Numbered from the stretch's first letter, positions 16,017-25,755 are shown. The stretch: DNA of 64,000 nt from Smithella sp. (GCA_007244375.1 SCVW01000045.1:79551-143550); one strand, 5' to 3'. A program made the numbers and translations. The notes: generated by a model not told the origin, from the letters alone.

Positions 16017-17285
16017 TTAATTAGTATGCGGTATCTGTGTCCATGCTTGTTTAATAATTTCGGGACAATATTTTGAGGTTGCAAGTTCTAAAGCCCGTCC
16101 TGATATTTCATCGACGAGTAATTTATCTGTCATTAGCCGGATACACGCTTCGGCAAAATGTCGGGCATCATCTTCTATAATTAAATGTTTTCCGTTTTCA
16201 ACATCCAATCCCTCGGCACCTTTGGATGTTGATACAACAGGGACTTGATGGGCAAATGCTTCCAGTATTTTAATTCTGGTCCCGCCTCCACCACGGATAG
16301 GAGTTATAACTATATCAGCCATTTCATATTCCCGGTAAAGATCCTTTACCCAGCCTGTAAATTTTATTTCAGGGTATTTTTTTAATTGATCAATCCATTT
16401 ATTTTCCTGGAGAGCTCCGGCAACACGTAATTCCCACGGTTGCCGGCTTTTTTCTTTGATTATGGGCACTATTTGATTTGCGAAAAATAACAAAGCATCA
16501 ATATTGGGATAGTAACCCAGAGTTCCCACAAAAAGCATTGTAAATACCTTATTAATCAGATGTTTTTTTGCGTTCTTGGGAATTGGCACGACATTCGGCA
16601 AGACAGAAATAACTTTATCAGGGAATCTGTTTTGAAGGGTATTTCGGTCAAGGTGCGAACATACAAAAATTTGATCATATTCCGGTATATTTTTTTTCTC
16701 TATGTTGAAATATATTTCTGCTTCTTTTTTTAGTTTTGATGCCTGAGTAAATTCTCCGTTTCCGGAGAATAAGTTGCTAATCGACCTTCGTGTTTCTGAT
16801 TCGATATCATCAATATCGAGAGAATAAAAAGAGTCGAGTCCGTTTTTCTTTAATGTTTTGGCTAGAGGCGTCAAGAAAAGTCTATACACATGAACGCGCT
16901 CAAATTTCATATGGGCAATCATTGTCAACGTTTTATCACGTCGCAGATGGTTACTGTCACCCGAATCTGCGATGAATGTCAAATCGTTGCCCTTGATAAA
17001 ATGTTTTAGATTGTCATTTAAACTGCAGATACGATGCCATATACTGAATTTCCACCCCGAAAACCGATAGCGGCAAATGTAGTCTATGTTTTCGCAATAT
17101 TTATTAATATTTCCATCATAAGCAGGCCTTCCGGCAGTAGTGCCCGCAACAAGAAGATGTATTGAATATATTCGGCTGAGATTCACAAGCTGATAATATG
17201 GCCGCATGGCCAGGCCGGGACCGTTGGGAGAGGGAAGCATCGGAGAAATGAATAAAAGGTGTGGTTTTATTAATTTTGGAGCCAT
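16017..17285 (-). CDS. Glycosyltransferase family 4 (GT-B)
   Basis: A 422-residue GT-B glycosyltransferase. The N-terminus (LLFISPMLPSPNGPGLAMRP) has the glycine-rich loop of acceptor domains. The C-terminal Rossmann half shows TMLFVGTLGYYPNIDALLFF near residue 245 and the donor signature GGGTRIKILEAFAHQVPVVS (about 345-365), where Glu should bind the donor ribose. Such enzymes act at the inner face of the cytoplasmic membrane. It overlaps the upstream family 2 gene by 16 bases and is followed after ten bases by the GT32-like gene, so three genes form one transcript for a surface glycan. Confidence 0.88.
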   Translation of the reverse strand: MAPKLIKPHLLFISPMLPSPNGPGLAMRPYYQLVNLSRIYSIHLLVAGTTAGRPAYDGNINKYCENIDYICRYRFSGWKFSIWHRICSLNDNLKHFIKGNDLTFIADSGDSNHLRRDKTLTMIAHMKFERVHVYRLFLTPLAKTLKKNGLDSFYSLDIDDIESETRRSISNLFSGNGEFTQASKLKKEAEIYFNIEKKNIPEYDQIFVCSHLDRNTLQNRFPDKVISVLPNVVPIPKNAKKHLINKVFTMLFVGTLGYYPNIDALLFFANQIVPIIKEKSRQPWELRVAGALQENKWIDQLKKYPEIKFTGWVKDLYREYEMADIVITPIRGGGGTRIKILEAFAHQVPVVSTSKGAEGLDVENGKHLIIEDDARHFAEACIRLMTDKLLVDEISGRALELATSKYCPEIIKQAWTQIPHTN

Positions 17286-18241
17286 GCAAAATCCAGCGGC
17301 TTTCTTTTAAAAATTTTGTTTGTCAACATAATTCCATATCGATAAAGTCTTTTTCTTACCAGCAGATTTAATATTTTGGTTCCATAAAAAGGATTGCTTA
17401 TTAAAAGTGCAATCATAGACGGTGAGTACCACGAATTGTCGGCTATCCGTTGGAATATTATTTTAAGTGTAAACTCGTTCCATTGATTTTTATTTTCCAT
17501 TGAATCAAGCATAAATTTGATGTACGTTTCTTTAGATCGCGAAGGAGAACCGTCCGGATGGAACGGATTATTTTTTAGAGTAATCTTGTCACTATGCTGC
17601 CGTACGCCGGAAAACGCAATATCCGTTGTTGCGAGTTTTTTTATTTTTTGAATAAGAGAAAACCAAAACAGCATGTCTTCACCATGCCAGATATCTTCTC
17701 TAAATCGCAGTGGCCCTATAGACTTTCTTTTGACTATACAAGATCCTATAGTAATACCGTTTATTAGCATAGTAGTTATAGGATCTTTTTTGTATTGTTT
17801 GAGATTAATTGCTCCAATGGCATCCTGAGGGTAAAAAACAGGCGAACCTTCTCTAAAACAAACCGCTCGTGCAATAACCATTTCTGCATTTTCTTCAAGT
17901 CTGATACTTTTATAACATGCTTCAATAAAATCAGGTGCAAGAATATCGTCGTCATCCAAAAAAAATATCCAGTCTCCTCTGGATTTTTCAATTCCTATAT
18001 TGCGTGCGTATCCCGGTCCTTTGTTTGACTGAAGACGGATAAGGTTAATTATATTGTGGCTATTTTCAATTTTGGAAATTTCAAATGAGTGTTCGGAGCT
18101 GGAGCCGTTATCAATTATTATAATTTCAGAAGCAGAATATGTTTGCTTCAAAACGGACTTTACGGCTTGCTCAAGCAATTTCGGCCGGTTATAAGTCGGT
18201 ATAATAACGGAAACACTAAACTGTTGTATAATTTTTTTCAT
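17270..18241 (-). CDS. Glycosyltransferase family 2
   Basis: A 323-residue GT-A enzyme starting MKKIIQQFSVSVIIPTYNRP, with the nucleotide-binding ENA-type strand (IIIIDNGSS) and the metal motif FFLDDDDIL near residue 100. It probably transfers a sugar to a surface glycan. An upstream ATG at 18271 would add ten residues, but a promoter-like pair (TTGACT at 18275-18280 and TTATAT at 18252-18257, reading on the minus strand, 17-base spacing) lies across it. Transcripts would then start just before the ATG at 18241, so I use that start; it has no ribosome site and could be leaderless. It is the first gene of the glycosyltransferase run. Confidence 0.85.
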   Translation of the reverse strand: MKKIIQQFSVSVIIPTYNRPKLLEQAVKSVLKQTYSASEIIIIDNGSSSEHSFEISKIENSHNIINLIRLQSNKGPGYARNIGIEKSRGDWIFFLDDDDILAPDFIEACYKSIRLEENAEMVIARAVCFREGSPVFYPQDAIGAINLKQYKKDPITTMLINGITIGSCIVKRKSIGPLRFREDIWHGEDMLFWFSLIQKIKKLATTDIAFSGVRQHSDKITLKNNPFHPDGSPSRSKETYIKFMLDSMENKNQWNEFTLKIIFQRIADNSWYSPSMIALLISNPFYGTKILNLLVRKRLYRYGIMLTNKIFKRKPLDFAWLQN

Positions 18242-18414
18242 ATGAGAAAGAATATAATAAATAACGGTCATTTAAGTCAATGAAATCTTAATTTTACCTA
18301 AGTAAAAAATAAAAATTAAATCAAATTACTTCATGATATAAAGAATAAACATGACTTGCCGATTTTTGTATATCATTTTAAATCGGGTAACAAGACAGTC
18401 AAGGAATGATTATT

Positions 18415-19278
18415 ATGAAAGAGGCTCTGAGAATAAAATTTGTTGACCATTATGAAGGTTTTGAACCAGAGAAAAATTTTTTCTGAGATCTTTTATCGGC
18501 AAAATATAATCTACAATTATCAGATCAACCGGAAATTCTATTTTACACGTCTTTTGACCGTTCTCATGTAAACTTCGGATGCCTGAAAATCTACTGGACA
18601 GGTTAGAACCGCAGGCCGGATTTTAATCAGTGCGATTTTGCTTTTATTTTTGATGAACACAGCCCGGACGGGAACAACTACAGACTACCGCTTTATGTTC
18701 ATTATCCGCATGCTTACGGCTTGGGTGATTTAAGTTGCATTACGAACAGAGATCTGGGCAAAGTTGATGTGGATAAAGTTCGCCTTCAGAAAACAAAGTT
18801 CTGCAATATGGTCGTGTCCAATGCCAAAAGAGACAAAAAATGCGAAGAGTTTTTTATAAGTTGTCAAAATATAAAAAAGTTGATTCAGGAGGAGGATATC
18901 TTAACAATATTAGGAGGCCCAGTGCCGGACAAGCTTGAATTTATCAAAGATTACAAATTTACGATGTCTTTTGAAAATTCCTCATATCCCGGGTACACGA
19001 CAGAGAAAATAATAGAGACCATGTTTGTGATGAGCATACCTGTTTACTGGGGCAATCCCAGCATTGCAATTGAATTCAATCCGGGAAGTTTTATAAAACA
19101 GCATGATTTTAAAAATGTTGATGAAGCAATCCGGACCATTTTTATGGAAATTATTGAAAACAGAAATAATTTTATTCCGGTAGCCGGTACATGGCGATAT
19201 TACCCACAATACATAATTGCAAAATTAAAGGATGCGTGTGTGTTTTTGTTGAAAAATATGAATTTTAGAATTATATAG
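18415..19278 (+). pseudogene. Alpha-1,3-fucosyltransferase (GT10) gene with two in-frame stops
   Basis: From ATG 18415 (AAGGA site upstream) a single frame runs 288 codons to the stop at 19276-19278 and matches family 10 fucosyltransferases, with TMSFENSSYPGYTTEKI and VYWGNPSIAIEFNP as the donor-binding signature. Two codons break it: TGA at 18484-18486 (codon 24) and TAG at 18604-18606 (codon 64). The TAG stands in the conserved TGEN motif, which here reads TG-stop-N, so a single change from GAG is likely. No frameshift is seen and the C-terminal 180 codons look well kept, so inactivation appears recent. It sits next to the glycosyltransferase block on the opposite strand. Restart from TTG at 18721 would lack the acceptor domain. 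Confidence 0.85.
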
Positions 19279-19387
19279 CTCCGATCAATTGTACATGAGA
19301 TTAATAGAATCGATTACTAAATATTATTTTGACAAATATTTTACATAATAATTCTGGGTTTTTTTAAAATTGTTGATTAATTGTTAA

Positions 19388-19416
19388 AAAGTAGGTAGGT
19401 ATTACATACTTACTTT
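19388..19416. promoter_or_regulatory. 29-base imperfect palindrome upstream of the acyl-CoA synthetase gene
   Basis: Centred on 19402, arms AAAGTAGGTAGGTA and TACATACTTACTTT match at 12 of 14 positions around a single central T. It ends 24 bases before the ATG. Size and position fit an operator for a TetR- or GntR-type dimer controlling acyl-CoA metabolism, but the regulator is not in the window. Confidence 0.45.
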
Positions 19417-19440
19417 AAATTTTAATAAAGGAAACCGGTC

Positions 19441-21600
19441 ATGAATGAAAATCCACTGCATTCTCTAATGAATCCCAAATCTATAGCGGTTGTAGGAGCA
19501 AACAATAGCCCCGTGAAAATGGGCACAGTTATGGCGCTTAATATTCTAAAACAAGGTTATCAGGGTAAGTTTTTTCCGATTCATCCCAAGGAAAAGATGA
19601 TTTTAGGACACGAAGCTTATCCATCAGTGGAAGCGCTGCCGGAAATTCCCGATCTGGCAATGCTGATAGTTCCCGCAAAAGAAGTCGCTTCAATTCTGGA
19701 ACGTTTCGGCAAAATCGGCACGAAACACGCAATAGTGATTACTGCTGGTTTTAAAGAAACGGGAAATAAAGGAAGGGACATGGAAAAACAAATCGCTGAA
19801 ATGGCCAAACGCTACGGGATGCGTTTTGTCGGTCCTAATTGTATGGGAATAATCAACTCTCAAATTGAGTTAAACACAACCGTGTTACCTATGGTCAAGG
19901 AACCTGGTCTGCTGGGCTTCGCTTCTCAAAGTGGCACTTACGTGAGTCAGGTCCTTCCATATCTGAGAAAAAGAGGAATCCGGTTTAGCAAAGCAATCAG
20001 CCTTGGTAATGAAGCCAATGTAAATATGGTTGATGCTCTGGAATATTTGGGCGAAGATGAGCAGACTAAAGCCATAATCCTTTATATAGAAGGAATCCGC
20101 GAAGGGGAAAGATTTTTGGAGGTTGCCCGCAGGATCACGCCTTATAAACCTATATTAGCCCAATATGTAGGCGGCTCTTCTTCCGGCGCGCGCGCAAGTC
20201 TCAGCCATACAGGAGCCATGACCGGTCCTGATTTTCTATATGACGGACTTTTTAAGCAAGCCGGCATAATTCGCGTGTATTCTATTGAAGATCTTTATTC
20301 GCATGGCTGGACACTGGCAACTCAGCCGCCTATGCGCGGCAACCGTGTCGGTATCATGACCAACTCCGGTGGTCCTTCTTCAACCATTGCCTACACCTCC
20401 GATTCAGTCGGTTTGCAGGTTCCACGTTTTTCTGACGGGCTGCAAAAAGAAATAAGAAAGCATATCGAACCTTACGCTTCTGCAGCGAATCCGATCGATA
20501 TGACTTTCGATTTGAGAATGGAAAATCTTACTGTCATCCTTCCGGAGCTGATGATGAAAAGTGGTGAGGTGGATGCCATTGTTCTGCATGGAGTAATGAT
20601 GAGCGGTTACATGCGCGAAGTTTATCCTCACCTTAAGGAAATGGCCGGCAACATTTCACTGGAGGAATTTTTAAAATACGGCCAGCCTATTATACCGGGG
20701 GCTTTAGAGCTGCCTCATAAGTACAAAATGCCGTTGTTGATATCTACTTTTTTTGATTGGGAAGATAATTATATGACAGGTTATCGTGATACAAACACGC
20801 CGGTTTTTTATTGTCCGGAAGATACTGCAAGAGCATTGGGCTCTCTTTATCGGTATACACAAATAAAAGAACGCAAGCCTTTCTCCAAAATCAATCTTCC
20901 GGCGGGAAACAAACTTGCATCCAGCCTTATTAAACAGGCAAAAACAAATAGTCAAAAAGCTCTGGATGAATATGCGGCCAAGAAATTACTTTTCTCTTAT
21001 GGTGTGTCTATAACAAAAGAAGAATTGGCAAAAACAGTTGAAGAGGCAATTGCCGCCGCCGCAAAAATCGGCTATCCGGTAGCGATGAAAGCCTGCCATT
21101 GGGAAATAATGCATAAAAGCGGTAAAGGCCTTATAGCTTTGAATGTTGAGGATGAAACCGTACTGAAAAAGGAATTTCAGAATATTCAAAAGAATGCGGG
21201 AAGAAAGGAGCCGGTGCTGATTCAGGAAATGCTGAAAGGGAACAGGGAATTTATGGCCGGTATGACGCGTTTTGCCGGATTCGGTCCCTGCGTTATTTTC
21301 GGTCTCGGTGGAATTTTTACTGAGGTTTACAATGATACAACTTTACGTCTGGCTCCGCTTGGCGATGCAGACGTTCAGGAGATGTTTTCCGATATCCGAG
21401 CGAATAAACTGCTTGGTGAGTTTAGAGGTATGCCGAAAGTCGCAACAGATAAGCTTTTTCAGATAATTCAAGCGGTGGGGAATGTCGCCTTGTTGCATCC
21501 GGAAATAGCTGAAATAGATCTCAACCCGATTATCATCAATGGGGCAGAACCGGTTATTGCCGACGCTCTAATAGTACTGGAAGACAATACTAAGCCCTAG
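19441..21600 (+). CDS. ADP-forming acetyl/acyl-CoA synthetase, fused alpha-beta
   Basis: A 719-residue enzyme that interconverts acyl-CoA + ADP + Pi and acid + CoA + ATP, which lets fermenting cells make ATP from acetyl-CoA. Order: CoA-binding domain (1-130, SIAVVGANNSPVKMG), two succinyl-CoA-ligase-like flavodoxin domains (about 150-460) with catalytic His in SLSHTGAMTG (about 254-263), and an ATP-grasp domain (about 490-715, ending EIAEIDLNPIIING). The alpha part resembles succinyl-CoA ligase alpha and the ATP-grasp part its beta subunit. Substrate range is not readable. It is monocistronic, preceded by AAAGGA and a palindrome, and overlaps the convergent S1-domain gene by four bases at the stop codons. 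Confidence 0.9.
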   Translation: MNENPLHSLMNPKSIAVVGANNSPVKMGTVMALNILKQGYQGKFFPIHPKEKMILGHEAYPSVEALPEIPDLAMLIVPAKEVASILERFGKIGTKHAIVITAGFKETGNKGRDMEKQIAEMAKRYGMRFVGPNCMGIINSQIELNTTVLPMVKEPGLLGFASQSGTYVSQVLPYLRKRGIRFSKAISLGNEANVNMVDALEYLGEDEQTKAIILYIEGIREGERFLEVARRITPYKPILAQYVGGSSSGARASLSHTGAMTGPDFLYDGLFKQAGIIRVYSIEDLYSHGWTLATQPPMRGNRVGIMTNSGGPSSTIAYTSDSVGLQVPRFSDGLQKEIRKHIEPYASAANPIDMTFDLRMENLTVILPELMMKSGEVDAIVLHGVMMSGYMREVYPHLKEMAGNISLEEFLKYGQPIIPGALELPHKYKMPLLISTFFDWEDNYMTGYRDTNTPVFYCPEDTARALGSLYRYTQIKERKPFSKINLPAGNKLASSLIKQAKTNSQKALDEYAAKKLLFSYGVSITKEELAKTVEEAIAAAAKIGYPVAMKACHWEIMHKSGKGLIALNVEDETVLKKEFQNIQKNAGRKEPVLIQEMLKGNREFMAGMTRFAGFGPCVIFGLGGIFTEVYNDTTLRLAPLGDADVQEMFSDIRANKLLGEFRGMPKVATDKLFQIIQAVGNVALLHPEIAEIDLNPIIINGAEPVIADALIVLEDNTKP

Positions 21601-22766
21601 CTTTTTTTATTTGATTTCTTGAGCAGATCGCCCAGTGTACCCATGGCCTTCGGTGATTTGGTGATATAATTACGGAAGTCTTCTTCATTGCCTGTGGTAG
21701 AAGTATCCTTATCGCTACCAGCCAGATCAAGCGAAATCTTTTTGTTTTCGCGGTCGATCTTTTCAATCTTCACCTCGATGTCTTCTCCGGCTTTTATCAC
21801 GTCGCCGGCGTGCTTGATCTTTTTGCCGCGCGCCAGTTTGGAAATATGCACAAGCCCTTCCACTCCGGCTTTTATTGTAACGAAAGCTCCGAAATTGGTC
21901 AGATGAGAAATCTTGCCTTTCAGCACGTTTCCTTCGGCGTATTTTCTCATAGCTTCATCCCACGGATTAGGAAGAGTTGCTTTGGTGGATAAGGTAATGC
22001 GATTATTTTCCCAATCAAGGTTAATGATGACACCATCGACCTTGTCGCCGGGAGAATAGAGAACTTTGGGATCGTCAATTTTCCCCCATCCCATTTCCGA
22101 AATAGGCAGCAGAGCCTGAACCCCGCCAAGATCGACAAAAGCGCCGAATTTCTGCACGTTTGTGACAACACCGCTTACGGTCATCCCCTTTTGCAGGGAA
22201 TTTTTCAGCGCGGCGATTTTTTCTTTTTCCATTTTTTCTAAAAGAGGACGGCGGGAGAGAATGATATTTCTTCCGTTTTCCGAATATTCGGCAACGACAA
22301 AATCAAATTTTTTACCGATATAAGAAGCGGCATCGTCTATTTTTTTTATATCCATCAGCGAATAAGGGCAAAACCCGCTGACGTTTTGATTAATCCTAAC
22401 GGAAAAGCCTCCTTTTATTTCTTTCTCTACCGTTGCATTCATGGGCATTTGATTTTTGTATGCGTCGAACAGAAAATCGTTAACGTTTTTACTTGTCAGC
22501 AATTTAGTCGTAAAAAGCTTTTCCCCATGACGTGAAGAAAGAAAATAAGCAGTAATTGGATCACCTTCTTTTACTGTGAGATTGCCATCTTCGTCCAAGA
22601 GATCTTTTTTATCAAGGTAACCTTCGCTTTTTGCTCCAAGGTCTATAAATATCCAATCCGGTGTAATTTTCACGACAACAGAATCAATTCTTTCTCCTGC
22701 AGAAAAACGCCGGGGAGTAAGATTTGTTTCATTAAGTAATTCTGAAAAACTTTTTGTTTCTTCCAT
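21597..22766 (-). CDS. S1 RNA-binding domain protein, four repeats (ribosomal S1-like)
   Basis: A 389-residue protein with four S1 OB-fold repeats at about 20-85, 105-172, 190-258 and 275-345. The last two are the clearest (GVVTNVQKFGAFVDLGG and GKISHLTNFGAFVTIKAG). Typical proteobacterial ribosomal protein S1 has six repeats and about 550 residues, so this is either a shortened S1 paralogue or a stress-related S1-type protein. It should bind single-stranded mRNA and may assist translation initiation. The C-terminal 40 residues are polar and unstructured. It lies between two unrelated plus-strand genes, alone on its strand. Confidence 0.85.
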   Translation of the reverse strand: MEETKSFSELLNETNLTPRRFSAGERIDSVVVKITPDWIFIDLGAKSEGYLDKKDLLDEDGNLTVKEGDPITAYFLSSRHGEKLFTTKLLTSKNVNDFLFDAYKNQMPMNATVEKEIKGGFSVRINQNVSGFCPYSLMDIKKIDDAASYIGKKFDFVVAEYSENGRNIILSRRPLLEKMEKEKIAALKNSLQKGMTVSGVVTNVQKFGAFVDLGGVQALLPISEMGWGKIDDPKVLYSPGDKVDGVIINLDWENNRITLSTKATLPNPWDEAMRKYAEGNVLKGKISHLTNFGAFVTIKAGVEGLVHISKLARGKKIKHAGDVIKAGEDIEVKIEKIDRENKKISLDLAGSDKDTSTTGNEEDFRNYITKSPKAMGTLGDLLKKSNKKS

Positions 22767-22891
22767 TTTATTCCTTTCTTGATATCACACACCTGAAATA
22801 CGATTTGGTGCTCCGATAACATAAAAAACTGGAAATTTAAACAAATATGTATTATGAAACAGCCAACAATATGTAAGAGGTTAGAATACTT

Positions 22892-24226
22892 ATGCGTTTT
22901 GAAATTTCTCGCGGCGGTAGCGGGCTGACATATGAAATCCGTAATATCGTTCTTATCGCTAATAAGCTCAGGGAGTTGGGCGTTAATGTAATCTGGGAGA
23001 ATATCGGCGATCCGGTGCAAAAGGGAGAAAAAATTCCCGACTGGATGAAAGAAGTCCTTACCGAAATAATCAAAGATGATGCGTCTTTCGCTTATTCGCC
23101 GACAAAAGGTGTTGATTCTACAAGAAAATTTCTTGCCGAGCGTCTCAACGGACGCGGCAAGGTGCAAATTACGCCGGAAGATATAATCTTCTTTAACGGT
23201 TTAGGTGATGCCATTGCACGTGCTTACAGCTCTATTCAAGTTGACGCCCGTATGATTATGCCGGAACCGACCTATTCCACACACTTCATGGCGGAAGTTC
23301 TGCACGCTTCGTTTCCACCTAATACCTATCGTTTGAATCCCTATAACGGCTGGTCTCCGGATATGCGGGAACTGGAACAGAAAGTGAGAAGCCACAAAGC
23401 GATTGTTGGAATTCTGGTTATTAATCCCGATAATCCGACAGGTTTTGTTTATCCTGAAGAAACATTGAGGCAAGTCGTGAGGATTGCCAAAGAAAACGAT
23501 CTTTTTGTTGTTTTTGACGAAACTTACATTAATATTGTTTTTAACGGTAAAAAAACCGTTCCGCTTTCCGATATTGTCGGTAATGTTCCGGCAATCAGCA
23601 TGAAAGGAATTTCCAAGGAACTTCCGTGGCCCGGTTCGCGTTGTGGCTGGATGGAAGTATACAACGCCGGTAAGGATCCTATTTTCGATCGTTTCATTAA
23701 CACAATTCTGCATCAGAAAATGTCGGAGGTTTGTTCAACCACTCTTCCGCAACTGGCGATTCCCAGAATAATGACACATCCGAAATATCAGGATTACCTG
23801 AATGAACGTAAAAAGCACTATGAAAAACTTTCGCATATAGCTTATGACATTTTAAAAGACGTTCCCTGCCTGATGGTTAATAAAACAAATGGTGCGTTTT
23901 ATATGACCATTGTTTTCAACGAATCCGGACTAAACAGTAATCAGAGGCTTCATATTAAAAACAAGGAAGTAAGGGAATTTGTAGAGACTCTGGTTAAGGA
24001 ACCTATCGAACACGATAAAAGATTCGTTTATTATCTTCTGGCTGCAACCGGAATTTGCGTGGTTCCTCTGACATCTTTCTTTACTTCTTTACTAGGATTT
24101 CGCATGACATTATTGGACAAAGACGAAGCGGAATTCGAATATGTGATAAAAACCATCGCCGAAAAGTTTACCGAATACACGAATTCGTCCAACAAGAGCA
24201 TACAGACGGCGATAAATTTATCTTGA
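22892..24226 (+). CDS. PLP-dependent aminotransferase, class I/II
   Basis: A 444-residue enzyme of fold type I. Visible features are the substrate and cofactor region YSPTKGVDSTRKFLAERL (about 69), NPDNPTGFVYP (about 188, with the conserved Asn), FDETYINIVF (Asp holding the pyridine nitrogen) and the Schiff-base lysine in SMKGISKELPWPGSRCGW (about 235-252). Length and motifs match the alanine/aspartate aminotransferase superfamily; the amino donor cannot be told. An AGAGG lies 10 bases before ATG. It is divergent from the S1-domain gene and is followed after about 100 bases by a methyltransferase gene. Confidence 0.88.
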   Translation: MRFEISRGGSGLTYEIRNIVLIANKLRELGVNVIWENIGDPVQKGEKIPDWMKEVLTEIIKDDASFAYSPTKGVDSTRKFLAERLNGRGKVQITPEDIIFFNGLGDAIARAYSSIQVDARMIMPEPTYSTHFMAEVLHASFPPNTYRLNPYNGWSPDMRELEQKVRSHKAIVGILVINPDNPTGFVYPEETLRQVVRIAKENDLFVVFDETYINIVFNGKKTVPLSDIVGNVPAISMKGISKELPWPGSRCGWMEVYNAGKDPIFDRFINTILHQKMSEVCSTTLPQLAIPRIMTHPKYQDYLNERKKHYEKLSHIAYDILKDVPCLMVNKTNGAFYMTIVFNESGLNSNQRLHIKNKEVREFVETLVKEPIEHDKRFVYYLLAATGICVVPLTSFFTSLLGFRMTLLDKDEAEFEYVIKTIAEKFTEYTNSSNKSIQTAINLS

Positions 24227-24325
24227 GGAACATTTCCGAATAGCAATTGAAAGAATTTCCTTGAAAATGTTCTGCATTAAACAAGATTACACTTTCTGAT
24301 TAACTGCGTGCAGAATAAATATATC

Positions 24326-24937
24326 ATGAATATTCCCCTGCAAAAAATCTATGATGGTTTTGCCCAAACGTATGAAAAGAACCGTGAACTTTTTGACATG
24401 ACGGAAGTCTTCAATTCTTTTTATGAAGGACTGGGATCAAAAAAGGGCAAGCTGCTTGATTTGGGATGCGGTGCCGGCGAACCGTTTCCCCGATTATTTA
24501 TTGATCGTGGCTGGAATGTTACAGGTGTTGATTTTTCCGGGAAAATGCTTGAGCTTGCAACGAAATATGCTCCGGAGATGAAAACTATCCAGGCCGATAT
24601 GCTGGAAGTTGAATTTGAACCGAATCAGTTTGACGCCATTACGGCAATTTATAGTCTGTTTCATGTTCCCAGCGTTAATCATGGTGCATTGTTTGAAAAA
24701 TTTTATCAATGGCTTGCCCCGAAAGGCAAATCGTTGTTTACTTACGCGACAAAAGAATATACCGGTCAGACTGAATTTGACGGTTACAAAGAATTCATGG
24801 GGCAAAAGCTTTATTACAGCCATAAAAATCCCGAAAAATTATATGATGATCTGGAAGAAATAGGTTTTAATATCGAATCGAAGATTTATCGTGAAATCGG
24901 TGGAGAAACATTTCTTTGGGTTAAAATCAGTAAATGA
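24326..24937 (+). CDS. Class I SAM-dependent methyltransferase
   Basis: A protein of about 203 residues with a clean SAM fold: motif I LLDLGCGAGEPFPRLF (about 47-62), acidic motif II GVDFSGKMLELA, and AITAIYSLFHVP as motif IV. The start is set at ATG 24326; an in-frame GTG six codons upstream (24308) is possible, but neither has a clear ribosome site. The substrate is unknown. The gene is followed 19 bases later by a membrane protein gene, so they probably form a transcript with the aminotransferase upstream. Paralogous in type, not sequence, to the zinc-ribbon methyltransferase at 10.9-11.7 kb. Confidence 0.82.
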   Translation: MNIPLQKIYDGFAQTYEKNRELFDMTEVFNSFYEGLGSKKGKLLDLGCGAGEPFPRLFIDRGWNVTGVDFSGKMLELATKYAPEMKTIQADMLEVEFEPNQFDAITAIYSLFHVPSVNHGALFEKFYQWLAPKGKSLFTYATKEYTGQTEFDGYKEFMGQKLYYSHKNPEKLYDDLEEIGFNIESKIYREIGGETFLWVKISK

Positions 24938-24956
24938 TTACAAAAATGGTATAGTA

Positions 24957-25571
24957 ATGTTATCGAAACAATATCACCTTGCATTGCTTATAATAGTATT
25001 AACCTTCTGGATTTGGTCTGGTATCGGACCGCACGATACCCGGTTCACCTGGGTTTTGGAAACATTTCCGATAATGATTGCTCTGCCGATTATATTAATC
25101 ACGTACAAAAGATTTCCGCTAACCAGTTTAACTTATACTCTTATTGCTGTTCACTCCATGATTCTCATGCTGGGTGGTCACTATTCCTATGCCAAAGTAC
25201 CTCTGGGTTTCTGGATGGAAGACTGGTTCGGATGGACTCGCAACAATTACGATAAAATCGGGCATTTCATGCAGGGTTTCGGCCCGGCCATATACACACG
25301 TGAAATTCTGGCACGGACATCTCCGCTCAGGCGCGGCAAGTGGCTTGGTTTCATATCTGTAGCCGTGCCTCTGGCTTTTTCAGCTTTATACGAAATTATT
25401 GAATGGGTAGCTTCTCTATCCAATCCGACAGATACGGAGGCATTTCTTGGGACGCAGGGCTACATCTGGGATACGCAAACCGATATGTTCTGGTGTCTGA
25501 TAGGTTCAATTGCTGCAATTTCATTGCTTGCGAAACTGCATAATAAATACTTGTCAAAAATCGGCGCGTAA
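24957..25571 (+). CDS. DUF2238/YjdF-family membrane protein
   Basis: A 204-residue inner-membrane protein with about six hydrophobic segments. The region HYSYAKVPLGFWMEDWFGW, the KIGHFMQGFGPAIYTREIL loop and ALYEIIEWVASLS, with conserved acidic, His and Trp residues, are characteristic of the YjdF/DUF2238 family. The function of the family is unknown; conserved His, Asp and Glu near the membrane face suggest metal or lipid chemistry, which is inference. I placed the start at ATG 24957, since the longer frame from 24891 would overlap the methyltransferase and add a polar tail. It ends before a strong terminator. Confidence 0.85.
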   Translation: MLSKQYHLALLIIVLTFWIWSGIGPHDTRFTWVLETFPIMIALPIILITYKRFPLTSLTYTLIAVHSMILMLGGHYSYAKVPLGFWMEDWFGWTRNNYDKIGHFMQGFGPAIYTREILARTSPLRRGKWLGFISVAVPLAFSALYEIIEWVASLSNPTDTEAFLGTQGYIWDTQTDMFWCLIGSIAAISLLAKLHNKYLSKIGA

Positions 25572-25649
25572 TGGATTTTGGGACAACTGGGAATAACGAA
25601 AATTATCAAAATCAGTTTTTCCAAAAACTAAATTTGATTTCTAAAACAT

Positions 25650-25687
25650 AAAGAGCAGAAGGTATTTAACAAAACCTTCTGCTCTTT
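25650..25687. terminator. Strong stem-loop terminator
   Basis: AAAGAGCAGAAGGT (25650-25663) pairs perfectly over 14 bases with ACCTTCTGCTCTTT (25674-25687), loop of ten. T-rich sequence follows on the plus strand and A-rich sequence precedes it, so it may serve both the DUF2238 transcript and the convergent RRM gene. Confidence 0.8.
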
Positions 25688-25699
25688 ATTTGTAAATTA

Positions 25700-25727
25700 C
25701 TGGATTCCCGCCTACGCGAGAATGACG
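25700..25727. repeat. Dispersed palindromic repeat, copy 1
   Basis: CTGGATTCCCGCCTACGCGAG followed by AATGACG. The same core occurs in reverse orientation at 30878-30907. It resembles the short GGATTCCCG-to-CGGGAATGAC palindromic elements scattered through many bacterial genomes. It lies between the terminator and the RRM gene. Confidence 0.6.
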
Positions 25728-25755
25728 CTGAATATGTGTTACTGGCGTAATAATT

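Noticed and set aside
18415..18606. Selenocysteine (TGA) or pyrrolysine (TAG) decoding in the fucosyltransferase gene
   Set aside because: The TAG replaces the conserved Glu of TGEN and no SECIS-like hairpin or reason for selenocysteine is seen; two different stops point to decay.
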